Shown: positions 1 to 8,131, counted from the first letter of the stretch. The stretch is 31,746 bases of DNA from Phocaeicola_A sp045545095 (GCA_045545095.1 JAZQAG010000003.1:1-31746), one strand, 5' to 3'. Notes: generated from the sequence alone by a model not told the origin. Program-made: numbers and translations.

Positions 1-225
1 AATCATCGGCATCAGCTTCTCCACATACGGGAAGTAACGCAGAATCTTGTCGATATACTCCGATTGTTTACGATGTTCCGCTTCGTATGATTGCTTGACC
101 TCCTGTATCTGCTTTTGGTGTTCCACCTCCATTTGCTTGATATTGGATTGCAGTTGCTCAATGGTCTTGTCTCGGATTGCTATCTCATCCCGTAAATCCT
201 CGTTTTTGCGTTCCAATGATTTCAT
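1..225 (-). CDS. Coiled-coil fragment, probable C-terminal part of a mobilization (relaxase) protein, cut by the window edge
   Basis: The leftward frame from an ATG at 223-225 runs 75 codons off the left edge. The visible part is almost entirely charged heptad-like sequence (starts MKSLERKNEDLRDEIAIRDK, many E/K/Q), then a segment ILRYFPYVEKLMPMI. A long coiled coil followed by an aromatic FPYVEKLMP-type segment is what I recall from the C-terminal half of Bacteroides MobV/BmgA-like mobilization proteins; that match is from memory. A TAG stop directly precedes the ATG, so no N-terminal relaxase domain is joined in this frame. This is therefore either a 5'-truncated mobilization gene or a separate small coiled-coil gene. 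An unrelated coiled-coil protein cannot be excluded. Confidence 0.45.
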   Translation of the reverse strand, partial: MKSLERKNEDLRDEIAIRDKTIEQLQSNIKQMEVEHQKQIQEVKQSYEAEHRKQSEYIDKILRYFPYVEKLMPMI

Positions 226-242
226 CTATTATTCCGATTTCG

Positions 243-274
243 GTTGATTATTTTAGCGTTTTTGTGTAATTTTG
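243..274 (+). promoter_or_regulatory. Bacteroides-type promoter (GTTG, 20 bp, TAATTTTG), also matching a GTAnnTTTGC integration core
   Basis: A -33-like GTTG (243-246) and a -7 TAATTTTG (267-274) are separated by 20 bp, placing the start of transcription about 30 bp before the winged-helix ATG at 311. The same bases at 266-275 read GTAATTTTGC. This fits the GTAnnTTTGC core known for CTnDOT-type integration sites, and it sits in a small palindrome with GTAATTT/AAATTAC arms at 266-283. Confidence 0.5.
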
Positions 275-310
275 CGAAATTACATTTCGGATATTCAAGA
301 AAGATACAGC

Positions 311-502
311 ATGAACCCTATCGCCATACGCCTGCTTAACCAACAATTAGCGTCGCCCGTGTTTTCCGATCCGGCCGACGTGGTATCGCACATGGGAGCA
401 ATACAGGCACAGGAATACCGCCTGATGCGTTGGGCAGTGGCCATGCAGATTGAAAACATGAACGAAGCATGGAGGAGATACGAACAATACAAATCAACAT
501 AG
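311..502 (+). pseudogene. Truncated winged-helix DNA-binding protein
   Basis: The 63-codon frame starts MNPIAIRLLNQQLASPVFSD and continues through VSHMGAIQAQEYRLMRWAVAM. This is the N-terminus of the winged-helix DNA-binding domain family (HTH_42, YcaQ-related), whose members are normally about 350-400 residues. Family similarity stops near residue 45 (about position 446). The last 18 codons (IENMNEAWRRYEQYKST region) do not continue that family and look like a piece of another, charged coiled-coil protein. The promoter and start are intact, so a short peptide may still be made, but the DNA-binding domain cannot be complete. The break lies about 220 bp from the mobilization-like fragment. Confidence 0.6.
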
Positions 503-944
503 GAGGGGTATCATCATTAAAGAGGGGAACTTGCAGATAAATGCAAATTCCTGCTCGTATTTACGGGCAGGGAGTCGGATTACTCCAAAAATCGCAAGGA
601 TTTGAACAGCGAAGGTTTACAAAATGAAAGCGTAATCAATCAAAATGGGGTTGATTGCGCTTTGAATTTAATCAATACAAACCTATAATATGACATAAAG
701 ATTTATATTGTCTGATTTCTCTATCAAAATGTCATGCGCGGTTTTATTCTCTAAAAAATCAGAAATGAGGAAGGAAGAGGGGGAAACGTCAAAAATTGTG
801 CATCTGATTGCTCTATTCAACTTTTATCCCTAACTTTGCCACGAAAATAGAATGTATGCCCAGCATAGATAGGGGCAGGTGTAGAAGGAAAGAAAACTTA
901 TGTACTTTTGTCCTTCTGTCAATAAAAAGGAAAAACAGAAAAAG
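503..944. other. 442-bp intergenic remnant with two hairpins, no supported gene
   Basis: No frame here has a believable start, length and composition. Two inverted repeats are visible. CCTGCTCG/CGGGCAGG (550-557 and 564-571) has a 6-base loop and one G-T pair. A 13-bp stem with one G-T pair (627-639 and 651-663) ends in TTT and is flanked by AAA on the left, so it could act weakly as a terminator in either direction. The segment 670-800 is AT-rich. The mnmG promoter lies at its right end. Confidence 0.6.
807..838 (+). promoter_or_regulatory. Promoter of mnmG (ATTG, 20 bp, TAACTTTG)
   Basis: The -7 element TAACTTTG (831-838) matches TAnnTTTG exactly. ATTG at 807-810 is a near match to the -33 TTTG with a 20-bp spacer. 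The predicted transcript would have a leader of about 100 nt before the ATG at 945. Confidence 0.6.
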
Positions 945-2816
945 ATGGAATTTACCTACGATGTCATTGTCATTGGTGCCGGACATGCCGGATGCGAAGC
1001 CGCGACCGCTTCGGCCAATATGGGTTCAAAGACCTGTCTCATCACCATGGACATGAACAAGATTGGTCAGATGAGTTGCAACCCGGCTGTGGGAGGTATT
1101 GCCAAGGGACAGATTGTGCGAGAAATTGATGCCTTGGGTGGATACATGGGATTGGTTACCGACCGTTCGGCCATCCAATTCCGCATGTTGAACCGCTCGA
1201 AAGGGCCGGCCATGTGGAGTCCGCGTGCGCAATGCGACCGCGAGAAATTCATTTGGGCTTGGCGTGAGGTGTTGGAGAACACCCCCAATCTGCATATTTG
1301 GCAAGATACGGTGAATGAATTGCTCGTTGAAAAGGGCAAAGTTGTGGGAGTAAAGACTGTTTGGGGTGTGACGTTTCATGCCTGTTGTGTCATCCTGACG
1401 GCCGGAACATTCCTCAATGGACTGATGCATGTGGGACGTACCCAACTTCCCGGCGGGCGCATGGCTGAGCCGGCGGCTTATCAATTGACAGAATCCATCA
1501 CCCGTCACGGCATTGTGGCCGGACGCATGAAGACAGGTACTCCTGTGCGTATTGACGGACGTAGTGTGCACTACGATGAAATGGAGATTCAGGAGGGAGA
1601 ATCGGACTTCCATAGTTTCTCCTACATGAGCGAACCGCGCAAGTTGAAACAGCTCTGTTGCTGGACCTGTTTTACCAATCCTGAAGTACACGAAATACTC
1701 CGTAACGGGCTTCCGGAATCTCCCCTTTTCAACGGCCAGATTCAGAGCATAGGACCCCGTTATTGTCCCAGTATAGAGACAAAAATCGTCACTTTTCCCG
1801 ACAAGGAGCAGCATCAACTTTTCCTGGAGCCGGAGGGAGAGACCACCCAGGAGCTCTATCTGAACGGCTTCTCATCTTCTCTTCCGATGGATATACAGAT
1901 GGCGGCCTTGAAGAAAGTGCCTGCTTTCCGCGATTTGGTCATCTATCGTCCGGGATATGCTATCGAATATGATTACTTCGACCCCACCCAATTGAAGCAC
2001 ACGTTGGAATCAAAGGTTATCCAAAACCTCTTCTTTGCCGGACAGGTAAATGGTACTACCGGTTACGAGGAGGCAGGTGGTCAAGGCCTCGTTGCGGGAG
2101 TCAATGCGCATATCAATTGCCACGGAGGCGAACCCTTTGTTTTGAAACGCGACGAAGCCTATATCGGTGTGCTCATCGATGATTTGGTGACAAAAGGGGT
2201 GGACGAACCTTATCGTATGTTCACTTCACGCGCTGAATACCGCATTCTCCTCCGTCAGGACGACGCAGATATGCGCTTGACAGAACGTTCCTACAACTTG
2301 GGGTTGGCGAAGCGCGAGCGATACGATTTGTTATTGCAGAAGCGTGAAAACATCACTAAGATTATAGATTTTGCACAAAAGTTTTCCATCAAGGCTGCTT
2401 ATATCAACGATGCTTTGGAAGGCTTGGGCACTACCCCACTCCGTGGTGGATGCAAACTTATCGACCTGTTGGATCGTCCCGAAATCAATATCAAGAACAT
2501 CTCGCCCCATGTCAATGCTTTCGCCCAATTGTTGGACACTATTGAGGGTCGAAAGGAAGAGACCCTGGAGGCTGCTGAAATAAAAATCAAATATCGTGGA
2601 TACATTGAACGCGAACGGCTGATTGCCGACAAGATGCAGCGGTTGGAGAACATCCGTATCAAAGGTAAGTTTGATTATGCCAATCTGCAATCCCTTTCTA
2701 CCGAGGCCCGACAAAAACTGGCGAAGATAGACCCTAAAACTTTGGCGCAAGCCAGTCGCATCCCTGGTGTCTCACCCAGCGATGTGAATGTCCTGTTGGT
2801 GTTGATGGGGAGATAA
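945..2816 (+). CDS. mnmG: tRNA uridine-5-carboxymethylaminomethyl modification enzyme MnmG (GidA)
   Basis: The 623-residue protein is the usual length for MnmG, the FAD-containing partner of MnmE that builds the cmnm5 group on wobble uridine 34 of certain tRNAs in the cytoplasm. The N-terminal Rossmann motif VIVIGAGHAGCEAA is at residues 7-20. The conserved SCNPAVGGIAKG, the GTFLNG region, YCPSIE and the second nucleotide-binding FFAGQVNGTTGYEEAGGQG segment follow. The C-terminus has the helical MnmE/tRNA-binding domain ending RIPGVSPSDVNVLLVLMG. I chose the ATG at 945 because the family begins directly before the YDVIVIGAG strand. An upstream ATG at 900 would add 15 lysine-rich residues without family support. 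It is probably cotranscribed with apt (59 bp) and uvrC. Confidence 0.97.
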   Translation: MEFTYDVIVIGAGHAGCEAATASANMGSKTCLITMDMNKIGQMSCNPAVGGIAKGQIVREIDALGGYMGLVTDRSAIQFRMLNRSKGPAMWSPRAQCDREKFIWAWREVLENTPNLHIWQDTVNELLVEKGKVVGVKTVWGVTFHACCVILTAGTFLNGLMHVGRTQLPGGRMAEPAAYQLTESITRHGIVAGRMKTGTPVRIDGRSVHYDEMEIQEGESDFHSFSYMSEPRKLKQLCCWTCFTNPEVHEILRNGLPESPLFNGQIQSIGPRYCPSIETKIVTFPDKEQHQLFLEPEGETTQELYLNGFSSSLPMDIQMAALKKVPAFRDLVIYRPGYAIEYDYFDPTQLKHTLESKVIQNLFFAGQVNGTTGYEEAGGQGLVAGVNAHINCHGGEPFVLKRDEAYIGVLIDDLVTKGVDEPYRMFTSRAEYRILLRQDDADMRLTERSYNLGLAKRERYDLLLQKRENITKIIDFAQKFSIKAAYINDALEGLGTTPLRGGCKLIDLLDRPEINIKNISPHVNAFAQLLDTIEGRKEETLEAAEIKIKYRGYIERERLIADKMQRLENIRIKGKFDYANLQSLSTEARQKLAKIDPKTLAQASRIPGVSPSDVNVLLVLMGR

Positions 2817-2826
2817 ATATGATTAA

Positions 2827-2842
2827 TGTTCCACGTGGAACA
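2827..2842. other. parS centromere-like site (TGTTCCACGTGGAACA)
   Basis: This is a perfect 16-bp palindrome in the mnmG-apt gap. It fits the near-universal bacterial ParB-binding parS consensus (TGTTnCACGTGnAACA) at every defined position. ParB loads at such sites and, with ParA and SMC, segregates the origin region. Origin-proximal location next to gidA/mnmG is a classic arrangement in other phyla. No other full match was seen in the window; CACGTG cores at about 16441 and 16491 lack the flanking bases. Confidence 0.85.
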
Positions 2843-2875
2843 ATTTAATGAAGTAAACCGTGTAAATTACTGGGT

Positions 2876-3406
2876 ATGAATAAAGAATTATTGTTGGAAA
2901 ACCTGCGAACAGTGCCTGATTTCCCTATTCCGGGAATACTTTTCTTCGATGTGACCACACTCTTCAAGAATGCCGCTTGCTTGCGTGAATTGGAGGATGC
3001 ATTATATGATATCTATAAGGATAAAGGTATCACTAAGGTTGTCGGCATCGAATCGCGTGGATTTGTTATGGGTGCTTTGTTGGCCGCTCGATTGGGGGCT
3101 GGATTCGTTCCGGCACGTAAACCGGGCAAACTCCCTGCTGAGACTATTCAGGAATCTTTTGCTAAAGAGTATGGCACAGACACCATCGAAATCCATAAGG
3201 ATGCCATTGCGGAGAATGATGTAGTGCTGATTCATGATGACCTGTTGGCTACTGGAGGAACTGCCAAAGCGGCTTACAACTTGGTGAAGAAGTTTGCTCC
3301 TAAAGAGGTATTTGTAAACTTTATCCTTGAGATCACCAATCTCCATGGCCGCGAAATCTTCGATGAAGGAGTGGAGGTAAGTGCACTTTTGGAGGTTGAA
3401 GAATAG
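2876..3406 (+). CDS. apt: Adenine phosphoribosyltransferase
   Basis: The 176-residue protein has the family's normal length. It converts adenine and PRPP to AMP and pyrophosphate in cytoplasmic purine salvage. The N-terminus has the Apt-specific DFPIPGILFFDVTTLF segment, followed by GIESRGFVMGALLAARLG and ARKPGKLP. The PRPP-binding loop is VVLIHDDLLATGGTAKAA, with the acidic pair and the TGGT turn. The ATG at 2876 places the conserved IPGI segment at the expected distance. It lies 59 bp after mnmG, with parS in the gap, and 66 bp before uvrC. Readthrough transcription from mnmG is likely because no terminator-like hairpin with a T-run is visible between them. Confidence 0.95.
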   Translation: MNKELLLENLRTVPDFPIPGILFFDVTTLFKNAACLRELEDALYDIYKDKGITKVVGIESRGFVMGALLAARLGAGFVPARKPGKLPAETIQESFAKEYGTDTIEIHKDAIAENDVVLIHDDLLATGGTAKAAYNLVKKFAPKEVFVNFILEITNLHGREIFDEGVEVSALLEVEE

Positions 3407-3472
3407 TTCCTTTGAAGCCAAGTTTCTGCTTCCTTAATTGGAACCCGAAGCCTTCTAAACCCATTAAAAGAT

Positions 3473-5293
3473 ATGATAGAGCAAGACCTGCATACAAACG
3501 ATTATCTGCGCGGTATCGTGATGAACCTGCCCGAAACACCCGGATGCTACCAGTATTTGGACAGTACGGGCTCTATCATCTATGTAGGTAAAGCCAAGAA
3601 TCTGAAGCGGCGCGTCTATTCCTACTTCTCCAAGGAACACGGGCCAGGAAAGACGCGTGTGTTGGTCAGTAAGATTGCTGACATACGCTACGTGGTGGTA
3701 AAGAGCGAGGAGGATGCCCTATTATTGGAAAACAACCTTATCAAGAAGTATCGTCCGCGCTATAATGTATTGTTGAAGGACGACAAGACCTACCCCAGTA
3801 TCTGTGTGAGCAACGAATATTTCCCGCGCATCTTCCCTACCCGTCGTATTGTACGCAACGGTTCTACTTACTATGGACCGTATAGCCATGTGCCCACCAT
3901 GTACGGGTTGCTCGACCTTATCAAGAAACTCTATAAGGTGCGTCGTTGTAATTTGGCGCTGACTCCCGAGAATATCCGAAACGGCAAGTTCAAAGTGTGT
4001 CTGGAATATCATATAAAGAATTGCCAGGGACCTTGTATCGGCCAGCAGGCGCACGACGATTATATGAAGAGCATCGGCGAAATCAAGCAGATTCTTTCAG
4101 GAAACACCCATGAGTTGACCCGTCAGATGATGAGCGAAATGCAACGTTTGGCCGCAGAGATGCGCTTTGAAGAGGCGCAGGCTATCAAGGAGAGGTATCA
4201 GCTACTGGAAAGCTATCAAGCTAAGAGTGAGGTGGTTAGCAGTGTGTTGCACAACATCGACGTGTTCTCCATAGAGATGGATGGAAACGATGCTTTCATC
4301 AACTATCTTCATATTGCTAATGGCTGTGTGAATCAAGCTTTTACATTCGAGTACAAGCGGCGGATGGATGAGACGCAGGAGGAGCTGTTGCAATTGGGTA
4401 TTGTGGAGATGCGCGAGCGGTACAAGAGTCTTTCGAAAGAGATTATCGTACCCTTTGAATTGGATTTGGAACTCTCAGGCGTGACATTTTTTATTCCCCA
4501 ACGGGGCGAAAAGAAGAAGCTGCTCGACCTCTCTATCCTCAATGTGAAACAGTATCGTGCCGATCGCATGAAGCAGGCCGAGAAACTGAATCCCGAACAG
4601 AAGAGCGTACGCCTGATGAAAGAGATACAAACCGCTTTGGGCATGGAAAAAATGCCGTATCAGATAGAATGTTTCGACAATTCCAACATCTCTGGAACCG
4701 ATGCTGTGGCTGCTTGTGTGGTATTCAAGAAAGCCAAGCCCAGCAAGCAGGATTATCGGAAATACAACATCAAGACCGTTGTTGGCCCCGATGATTATGC
4801 CTCGATGCAGGAGGTGGTACGCCGCCGTTATAGCCGTGCCATCGAAGAGGGCACTCCCCTACCCGACCTCATCATCACCGATGGTGGAAAGGGACAAATG
4901 GAAGTGGTACGACAGATTGTGGAGGACGAACTCCACCTCAACATCCCCATTGCCGGACTTGCCAAAGACGATCGCCATCGTACCCGAGAACTTCTCTTCG
5001 GATTCCCTCCGCAGACCATCGGCTTGAAGCAAAACACTCCCCTCTTCCACCTTCTTGAGCAGATACAGGACGAAGTACACCGCTTCGCCATCACCTTCCA
5101 TCGCGACAAGCGCAGCAAGCGACAAACAGCCTCCGCCCTCGACACCATCAAAGGCATTGGCGAGAAGACAAAGTCCGCCCTCCTAAAACACTTCAAGAGC
5201 GTGAAGCGCATCCGCGAAGCATCGGAAGAGGAACTCTCCACCATCATCGGGCCAGCCAAAGCAAAAGTACTCATGGAGGCATTGAAAGAATAG
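3473..5293 (+). CDS. uvrC: UvrABC excinuclease subunit C
   Basis: The 606-residue protein has the full UvrC layout. The N-terminal GIY-YIG nuclease (residues 16-95; TPGCYQYLDSTGSIIYVGKAKNLKRR) makes the 3' incision. A UVR/UvrB-binding helix pair is near residues 205-240 (RFEEAQAIKERYQLLESY). The RNase H-like 5'-incision domain carries FDNSNISGTDAVAACVVF and LPDLIITDGGKGQ. The C-terminal double helix-hairpin-helix is DTIKGIGEKTKSALLKHF ... IIGPAKAKVLMEAL. UvrC acts after UvrA/UvrB damage recognition in nucleotide excision repair. It is the last gene of the mnmG-apt-uvrC run and is followed by a possible terminator. Confidence 0.97.
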   Translation: MIEQDLHTNDYLRGIVMNLPETPGCYQYLDSTGSIIYVGKAKNLKRRVYSYFSKEHGPGKTRVLVSKIADIRYVVVKSEEDALLLENNLIKKYRPRYNVLLKDDKTYPSICVSNEYFPRIFPTRRIVRNGSTYYGPYSHVPTMYGLLDLIKKLYKVRRCNLALTPENIRNGKFKVCLEYHIKNCQGPCIGQQAHDDYMKSIGEIKQILSGNTHELTRQMMSEMQRLAAEMRFEEAQAIKERYQLLESYQAKSEVVSSVLHNIDVFSIEMDGNDAFINYLHIANGCVNQAFTFEYKRRMDETQEELLQLGIVEMRERYKSLSKEIIVPFELDLELSGVTFFIPQRGEKKKLLDLSILNVKQYRADRMKQAEKLNPEQKSVRLMKEIQTALGMEKMPYQIECFDNSNISGTDAVAACVVFKKAKPSKQDYRKYNIKTVVGPDDYASMQEVVRRRYSRAIEEGTPLPDLIITDGGKGQMEVVRQIVEDELHLNIPIAGLAKDDRHRTRELLFGFPPQTIGLKQNTPLFHLLEQIQDEVHRFAITFHRDKRSKRQTASALDTIKGIGEKTKSALLKHFKSVKRIREASEEELSTIIGPAKAKVLMEALKE

Positions 5294-5307
5294 CAATCGT
5301 CCGCACG

Positions 5308-5344
5308 CAAGATTAGCATTCTTCACTGACCAAGATTAGCATTC
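5308..5344 (+). repeat. Two copies of CAAGATTAGCATTC
   Basis: The 14-base word occurs at 5308-5321 and 5331-5344 with a 9-base spacer, just after the uvrC stop. No function is evident. Confidence 0.6.
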
Positions 5345-5377
5345 CTTCCCCACCCCCGAAAAGCCTCACGAGAATCG

Positions 5378-5437
5378 CAAATTTCCGTCCCTCCCCACGG
5401 ATGAACGGAAATATCGCAAGGAATTTGCGCCTTTTTA
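5378..5437 (+). terminator. Possible uvrC terminator
   Basis: ATTTCCGT (5381-5388) pairs with ACGGAAAT (5405-5412). A second overlapping pairing joins GCAAATTTCC with GGAATTTGC further right. The structure ends in GCCTTTTTAT. The T-run after a stem fits an intrinsic terminator, but the competing pairings make it less certain than the other terminators in this window. Confidence 0.45.
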
Positions 5438-5556
5438 TAGCATTTCATTCTGAAAGCCAATACAATAGGTCATAATTTTCGTGACGAAGATTTGAGCGAA
5501 ATAGAAAATCCAAGGGAAATTCCCCTCTTTTCCATCCAACCTATTGATTTTATTGA

Positions 5557-5564
5557 TATATTTG
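5557..5564 (+). promoter_or_regulatory. -7 element TATATTTG for the aspartic protease-like gene
   Basis: An exact TAnnTTTG match lies 27 bp before the chosen ATG at 5591. No clear TTTG is seen 19-21 bp upstream, so the -33 half is weak. Confidence 0.5.
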
Positions 5565-5590
5565 CAACACTTAATCTTATCTTGAATTAT

Positions 5591-6877
5591 ATGCGCAAAA
5601 TAACTATTGTATTAGCTCTCTTCCTCAGCCTATTTGCAGGTCACGCACAGAATGCTGGTATGAGAATATACGAACTGACAAACTCTTCCAATTGGTTCAC
5701 TTTGGCAAAAGAATATCCGCAATTGAAAGATTCTATTCAATATGACTTTGTCCGACTGATGGCAGAAGCAATGATTGCACAAAATTTCAACAGGGAGGCA
5801 GAAGCCATAGAATTGTTTCGCACGTTGATAAATTCACACCAACAACAAATAGGAAGTAACGCAGCTCTGAGCCTTACAGAAATAATATTAGGCAATTATG
5901 AACGCTCGGGCATGTACAATTTGGCTGCAGAAAAGGCCAACAACCTGATTGAACAAATAAAAAGTTCTGGTGCACCTGTTGACTATTCCAACCTGATTGA
6001 AATACATAAAAGGAATAAAGCTCTGTCCAAATATGATTCCATAATGATAATTTGTAACAATACGAAGGATATGGCCATTCCTTTTACGATGGAAAAGACA
6101 GATACACTATTGTTCGACAATCAGAATCCAGTTCCGAACAGGTATTATATTCCTGTGACAATTCACGGTACTACGCATCAATTCATGTTCGATACAGGAG
6201 CAACCATAACATATCTGTCAAAAAGATTTGCAGATCTTGTCGGTGTAGAATACATTGGATACAGTTTCTCAAACGGAGACTTAGGCTATTTGGACAGTTT
6301 AGAACTGGGTGACATTACTTTCAAGAATGTAATAGTCCTGGTAAATAATGGAACTCCCTTGGACAGTGTGTGCACTATAGACGCAGTTTTAGGAATGAAC
6401 CTTGTACGGAAATTGGATGAATTGCGGATAGACAATAAGAATAACCAACTAATATTTCCTGCCAAACAGTCAAAAATGCCGGAATATGCACCAAACATCG
6501 TCAGAGATGCCAGTCAACTCCTGTTTGTGGAAACAACAGACACAAAAGGGCAGTTGACCGTACTTCTCGATAGCGGAGCGGAAACAGGATTTTCTTATCA
6601 CTATTTCACCAAGCATCGCAACGAACTGAGCCAACTTCGCGGTACCAAAGAAATTGTCGGAGGAACGGTCGATGGTTTCCATTCTACAATGGCACTACAT
6701 GTTCCATCTGTAAAGTTTTCCGTTTGCAATCAAGAATTGGAAATGAAAGATGTGTACGTTCCTTATATGAAAGGTAGCAGCACTGACTGGTATGATATAG
6801 CCCTCGGCATAGATTTCTTCAGACAATATAACTATGTGACCCTGAATTTCAAGGAAATGTTTATAGTGATTGAATAA
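5591..6877 (+). CDS. Exported protein with two retropepsin-like aspartic protease domains
   Basis: The 428-residue protein starts with a signal peptide (MRKITIVLALFLSLFAGHAQ). Residues about 20-170 are helical and repeat-like, possibly TPR-type. Two single-domain retropepsin-like segments follow. The first has FDTGAT with Asp201 and LGMNLV as a second strand. The second has LDSGAE with Asp327 and LGIDFF near the C-terminus. Both keep the D-T/S-G-A catalytic triplet. Since retropepsin folds need two DTG loops, the two domains may pair within one chain. The substrate is unknown, and the protein probably acts in the periplasm or at the surface. The frame is open 33 codons further upstream, but the -7 element at 5557 and the signal peptide favour the 5591 ATG. 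Confidence 0.8.
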   Translation: MRKITIVLALFLSLFAGHAQNAGMRIYELTNSSNWFTLAKEYPQLKDSIQYDFVRLMAEAMIAQNFNREAEAIELFRTLINSHQQQIGSNAALSLTEIILGNYERSGMYNLAAEKANNLIEQIKSSGAPVDYSNLIEIHKRNKALSKYDSIMIICNNTKDMAIPFTMEKTDTLLFDNQNPVPNRYYIPVTIHGTTHQFMFDTGATITYLSKRFADLVGVEYIGYSFSNGDLGYLDSLELGDITFKNVIVLVNNGTPLDSVCTIDAVLGMNLVRKLDELRIDNKNNQLIFPAKQSKMPEYAPNIVRDASQLLFVETTDTKGQLTVLLDSGAETGFSYHYFTKHRNELSQLRGTKEIVGGTVDGFHSTMALHVPSVKFSVCNQELEMKDVYVPYMKGSSTDWYDIALGIDFFRQYNYVTLNFKEMFIVIE

Positions 6878-6894
6878 GAATTGCCTTGAAGCTC

Positions 6895-6929
6895 TCCTCC
6901 GTAAGTACTAAAAAACAAGTTACGGAGGA
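6895..6929. terminator. 10-bp perfect hairpin after the protease-like gene
   Basis: TCCTCCGTAA (6895-6904) is exactly complementary to TTACGGAGGA (6920-6929), with a 15-base A-rich loop. The flank ATAAAAATTAG has no T-run on the plus strand, so this may be an RNA 3'-end stabiliser rather than a standard intrinsic terminator. Confidence 0.4.
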
Positions 6930-7056
6930 ATAAAAATTAGAAATGCTTCTCTGCAACTCGTTTTATATCACCTTCCATTCGACTATAAAGGGGACTTTAT
7001 ATTGTATTTCAACATAAAGACAAATATGTTATACATATACAATTTGTAAGCAGTAT

Positions 7057-7458
7057 TCAATACAAAAGACCGAATGCCCACAAGGGAATCTTATTACCGA
7101 CGGGATAGTCGATGTTGTCGGCGGCGATGAAGGCCGATTGTTCGCGGGCTATCTGCTTACCATCCTTGCTCTTGCCACCGACTTCGATGGTATAGCGGCG
7201 GTCAACAGTGTAGTCGGCACTGCGAGTGCTGTATTCTACCTGATGCTGATAGGATAACTGGTTGACCATGAACACTTCGCGAAGGGTCCCCTTGTTGACA
7301 TCCTCTAGCGAAAGGACGTAGAGCAGATTCGGATTCTCCATATAGATTTTGTCCGGCTTTTGTAGCTTCTTTAGTGAATCGAGGTCGGAGTAAAGAAGGT
7401 GAATTAGTCTGGCACGATGCAGGTCCTTTTGTTGCTGGTACAAAAAATGATAAGTTCG
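7057..7458 (-). pseudogene. 3' remnant of an AAA-type ATPase with DUF4143-like C-terminal domain
   Basis: The leftward frame opens after a TGA at 7459-7461 and has no in-frame ATG at its beginning. It encodes about 133 residues, including LDSLKKLQKPDKIYMENPNL, LREVFMVNQL, YTIEVGGKSKDGKQ and a C-terminal NKIPLWAFGLLY. These match the last third of the common Bacteroidales AAA ATPases (about 380-400 residues) that carry a nuclease-like C-terminal domain. The Walker A and B domain is absent. No second part of the gene is seen nearby, so this is a deletion remnant. Assignment rests on recognised family motifs. Confidence 0.65.
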
Positions 7459-7591
7459 TCACAAAAATGTGATTTTGTTTGCTTATTCCATTGAAAATAG
7501 TAGAACCAATCTCTCATTGCTTGAGGGATAAAAAAAGCAATTCTTGCAACTCTTTTTTGTCATCTTCTATACAACAATAAAGGAACTTTTG

Positions 7592-7599
7592 TACCTTTG
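7592..7599 (+). promoter_or_regulatory. -7 element TACCTTTG upstream of dtd
   Basis: An exact TAnnTTTG match lies 77 bp before the dtd ATG. It follows the AT-rich segment that ends the ATPase remnant. The -33 half is not clear. Confidence 0.5.
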
Positions 7600-7676
7600 T
7601 GGACGAATAACCGTGGAGTCATAAAATAGTTCCTGATTCACCAAAACAAAAATATATCGTAAAGAAGAAATAATCT

Positions 7677-8129
7677 ATGCGAACAGTCATACAACGCGTC
7701 AGCCACGCATCGGTAACTATCAATGGGACGGTGAAATCGGCCATAGAGAAGGGATTGCTGGTGTTGGTGGGCATTGAGGACGCTGACACAGAAGAGGACA
7801 TACAGTGGCTCTGTAAGAAGATTGTGGGGTTACGGGTGTTTGACGACGAACAGGGGGTGATGAACAAAAACATCCAGGATGCTGGGGGCGACATATTGGT
7901 TATCAGCCAGTTTACCCTGTTTGCCTCCACCAAGAAGGGCAACCGTCCGTCGTACATACGGGCAGCCAAGCCGGACATCTCCATACCGCTCTACGAACAG
8001 TTTTGCGAAGAGTTGGGCATTGCCCTCGGGAAGCCTGTAGGCACAGGGGAATTTGGCGCGGACATGAAAGTGGAGTTGCTGAACGATGGACCGGTAACCA
8101 TTTGCATGGATACGAAGAATAAAGAGTGA
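7677..8129 (+). CDS. dtd: D-aminoacyl-tRNA deacylase
   Basis: The 150-residue protein matches the normal Dtd length of about 145-150. Dtd hydrolyses D-amino acids (and glycine mischarged on tRNA-Ala) from tRNA in the cytoplasm. The two active-site signatures are present: SQFTLFA near residues 82-88, and NDGPVTI near the C-terminus, the position of the cross-subunit Gly-cisPro region. The protein begins at the canonical MRTVIQRVSHASV. It leads a possible transcription unit with the MazG-type gene and deoC, though a long repeat leader separates it from the next gene. Confidence 0.96.
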   Translation: MRTVIQRVSHASVTINGTVKSAIEKGLLVLVGIEDADTEEDIQWLCKKIVGLRVFDDEQGVMNKNIQDAGGDILVISQFTLFASTKKGNRPSYIRAAKPDISIPLYEQFCEELGIALGKPVGTGEFGADMKVELLNDGPVTICMDTKNKE

Positions 8130-8131
8130 AC

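Noticed and set aside
580..615. tRNA-like 3' end, because GGATTTGAAC on the plus strand reads as a T-loop (GTTCAAATCC) on the other
   Set aside because: The five bases on each side of the loop do not pair, and no acceptor or anticodon stem is found, so it is not a tRNA or a usable fragment.
1026..1817. A 263-codon leftward open frame antisense to mnmG
   Set aside because: It overlaps a full-length, motif-complete mnmG, and its composition (many His, Thr, Ser, Arg) is typical of antisense reading.
5492..5590. Upstream start of the aspartic protease-like gene at 5492
   Set aside because: It would bury the signal peptide 33 residues inside the protein and begin before the -7 element at 5557.
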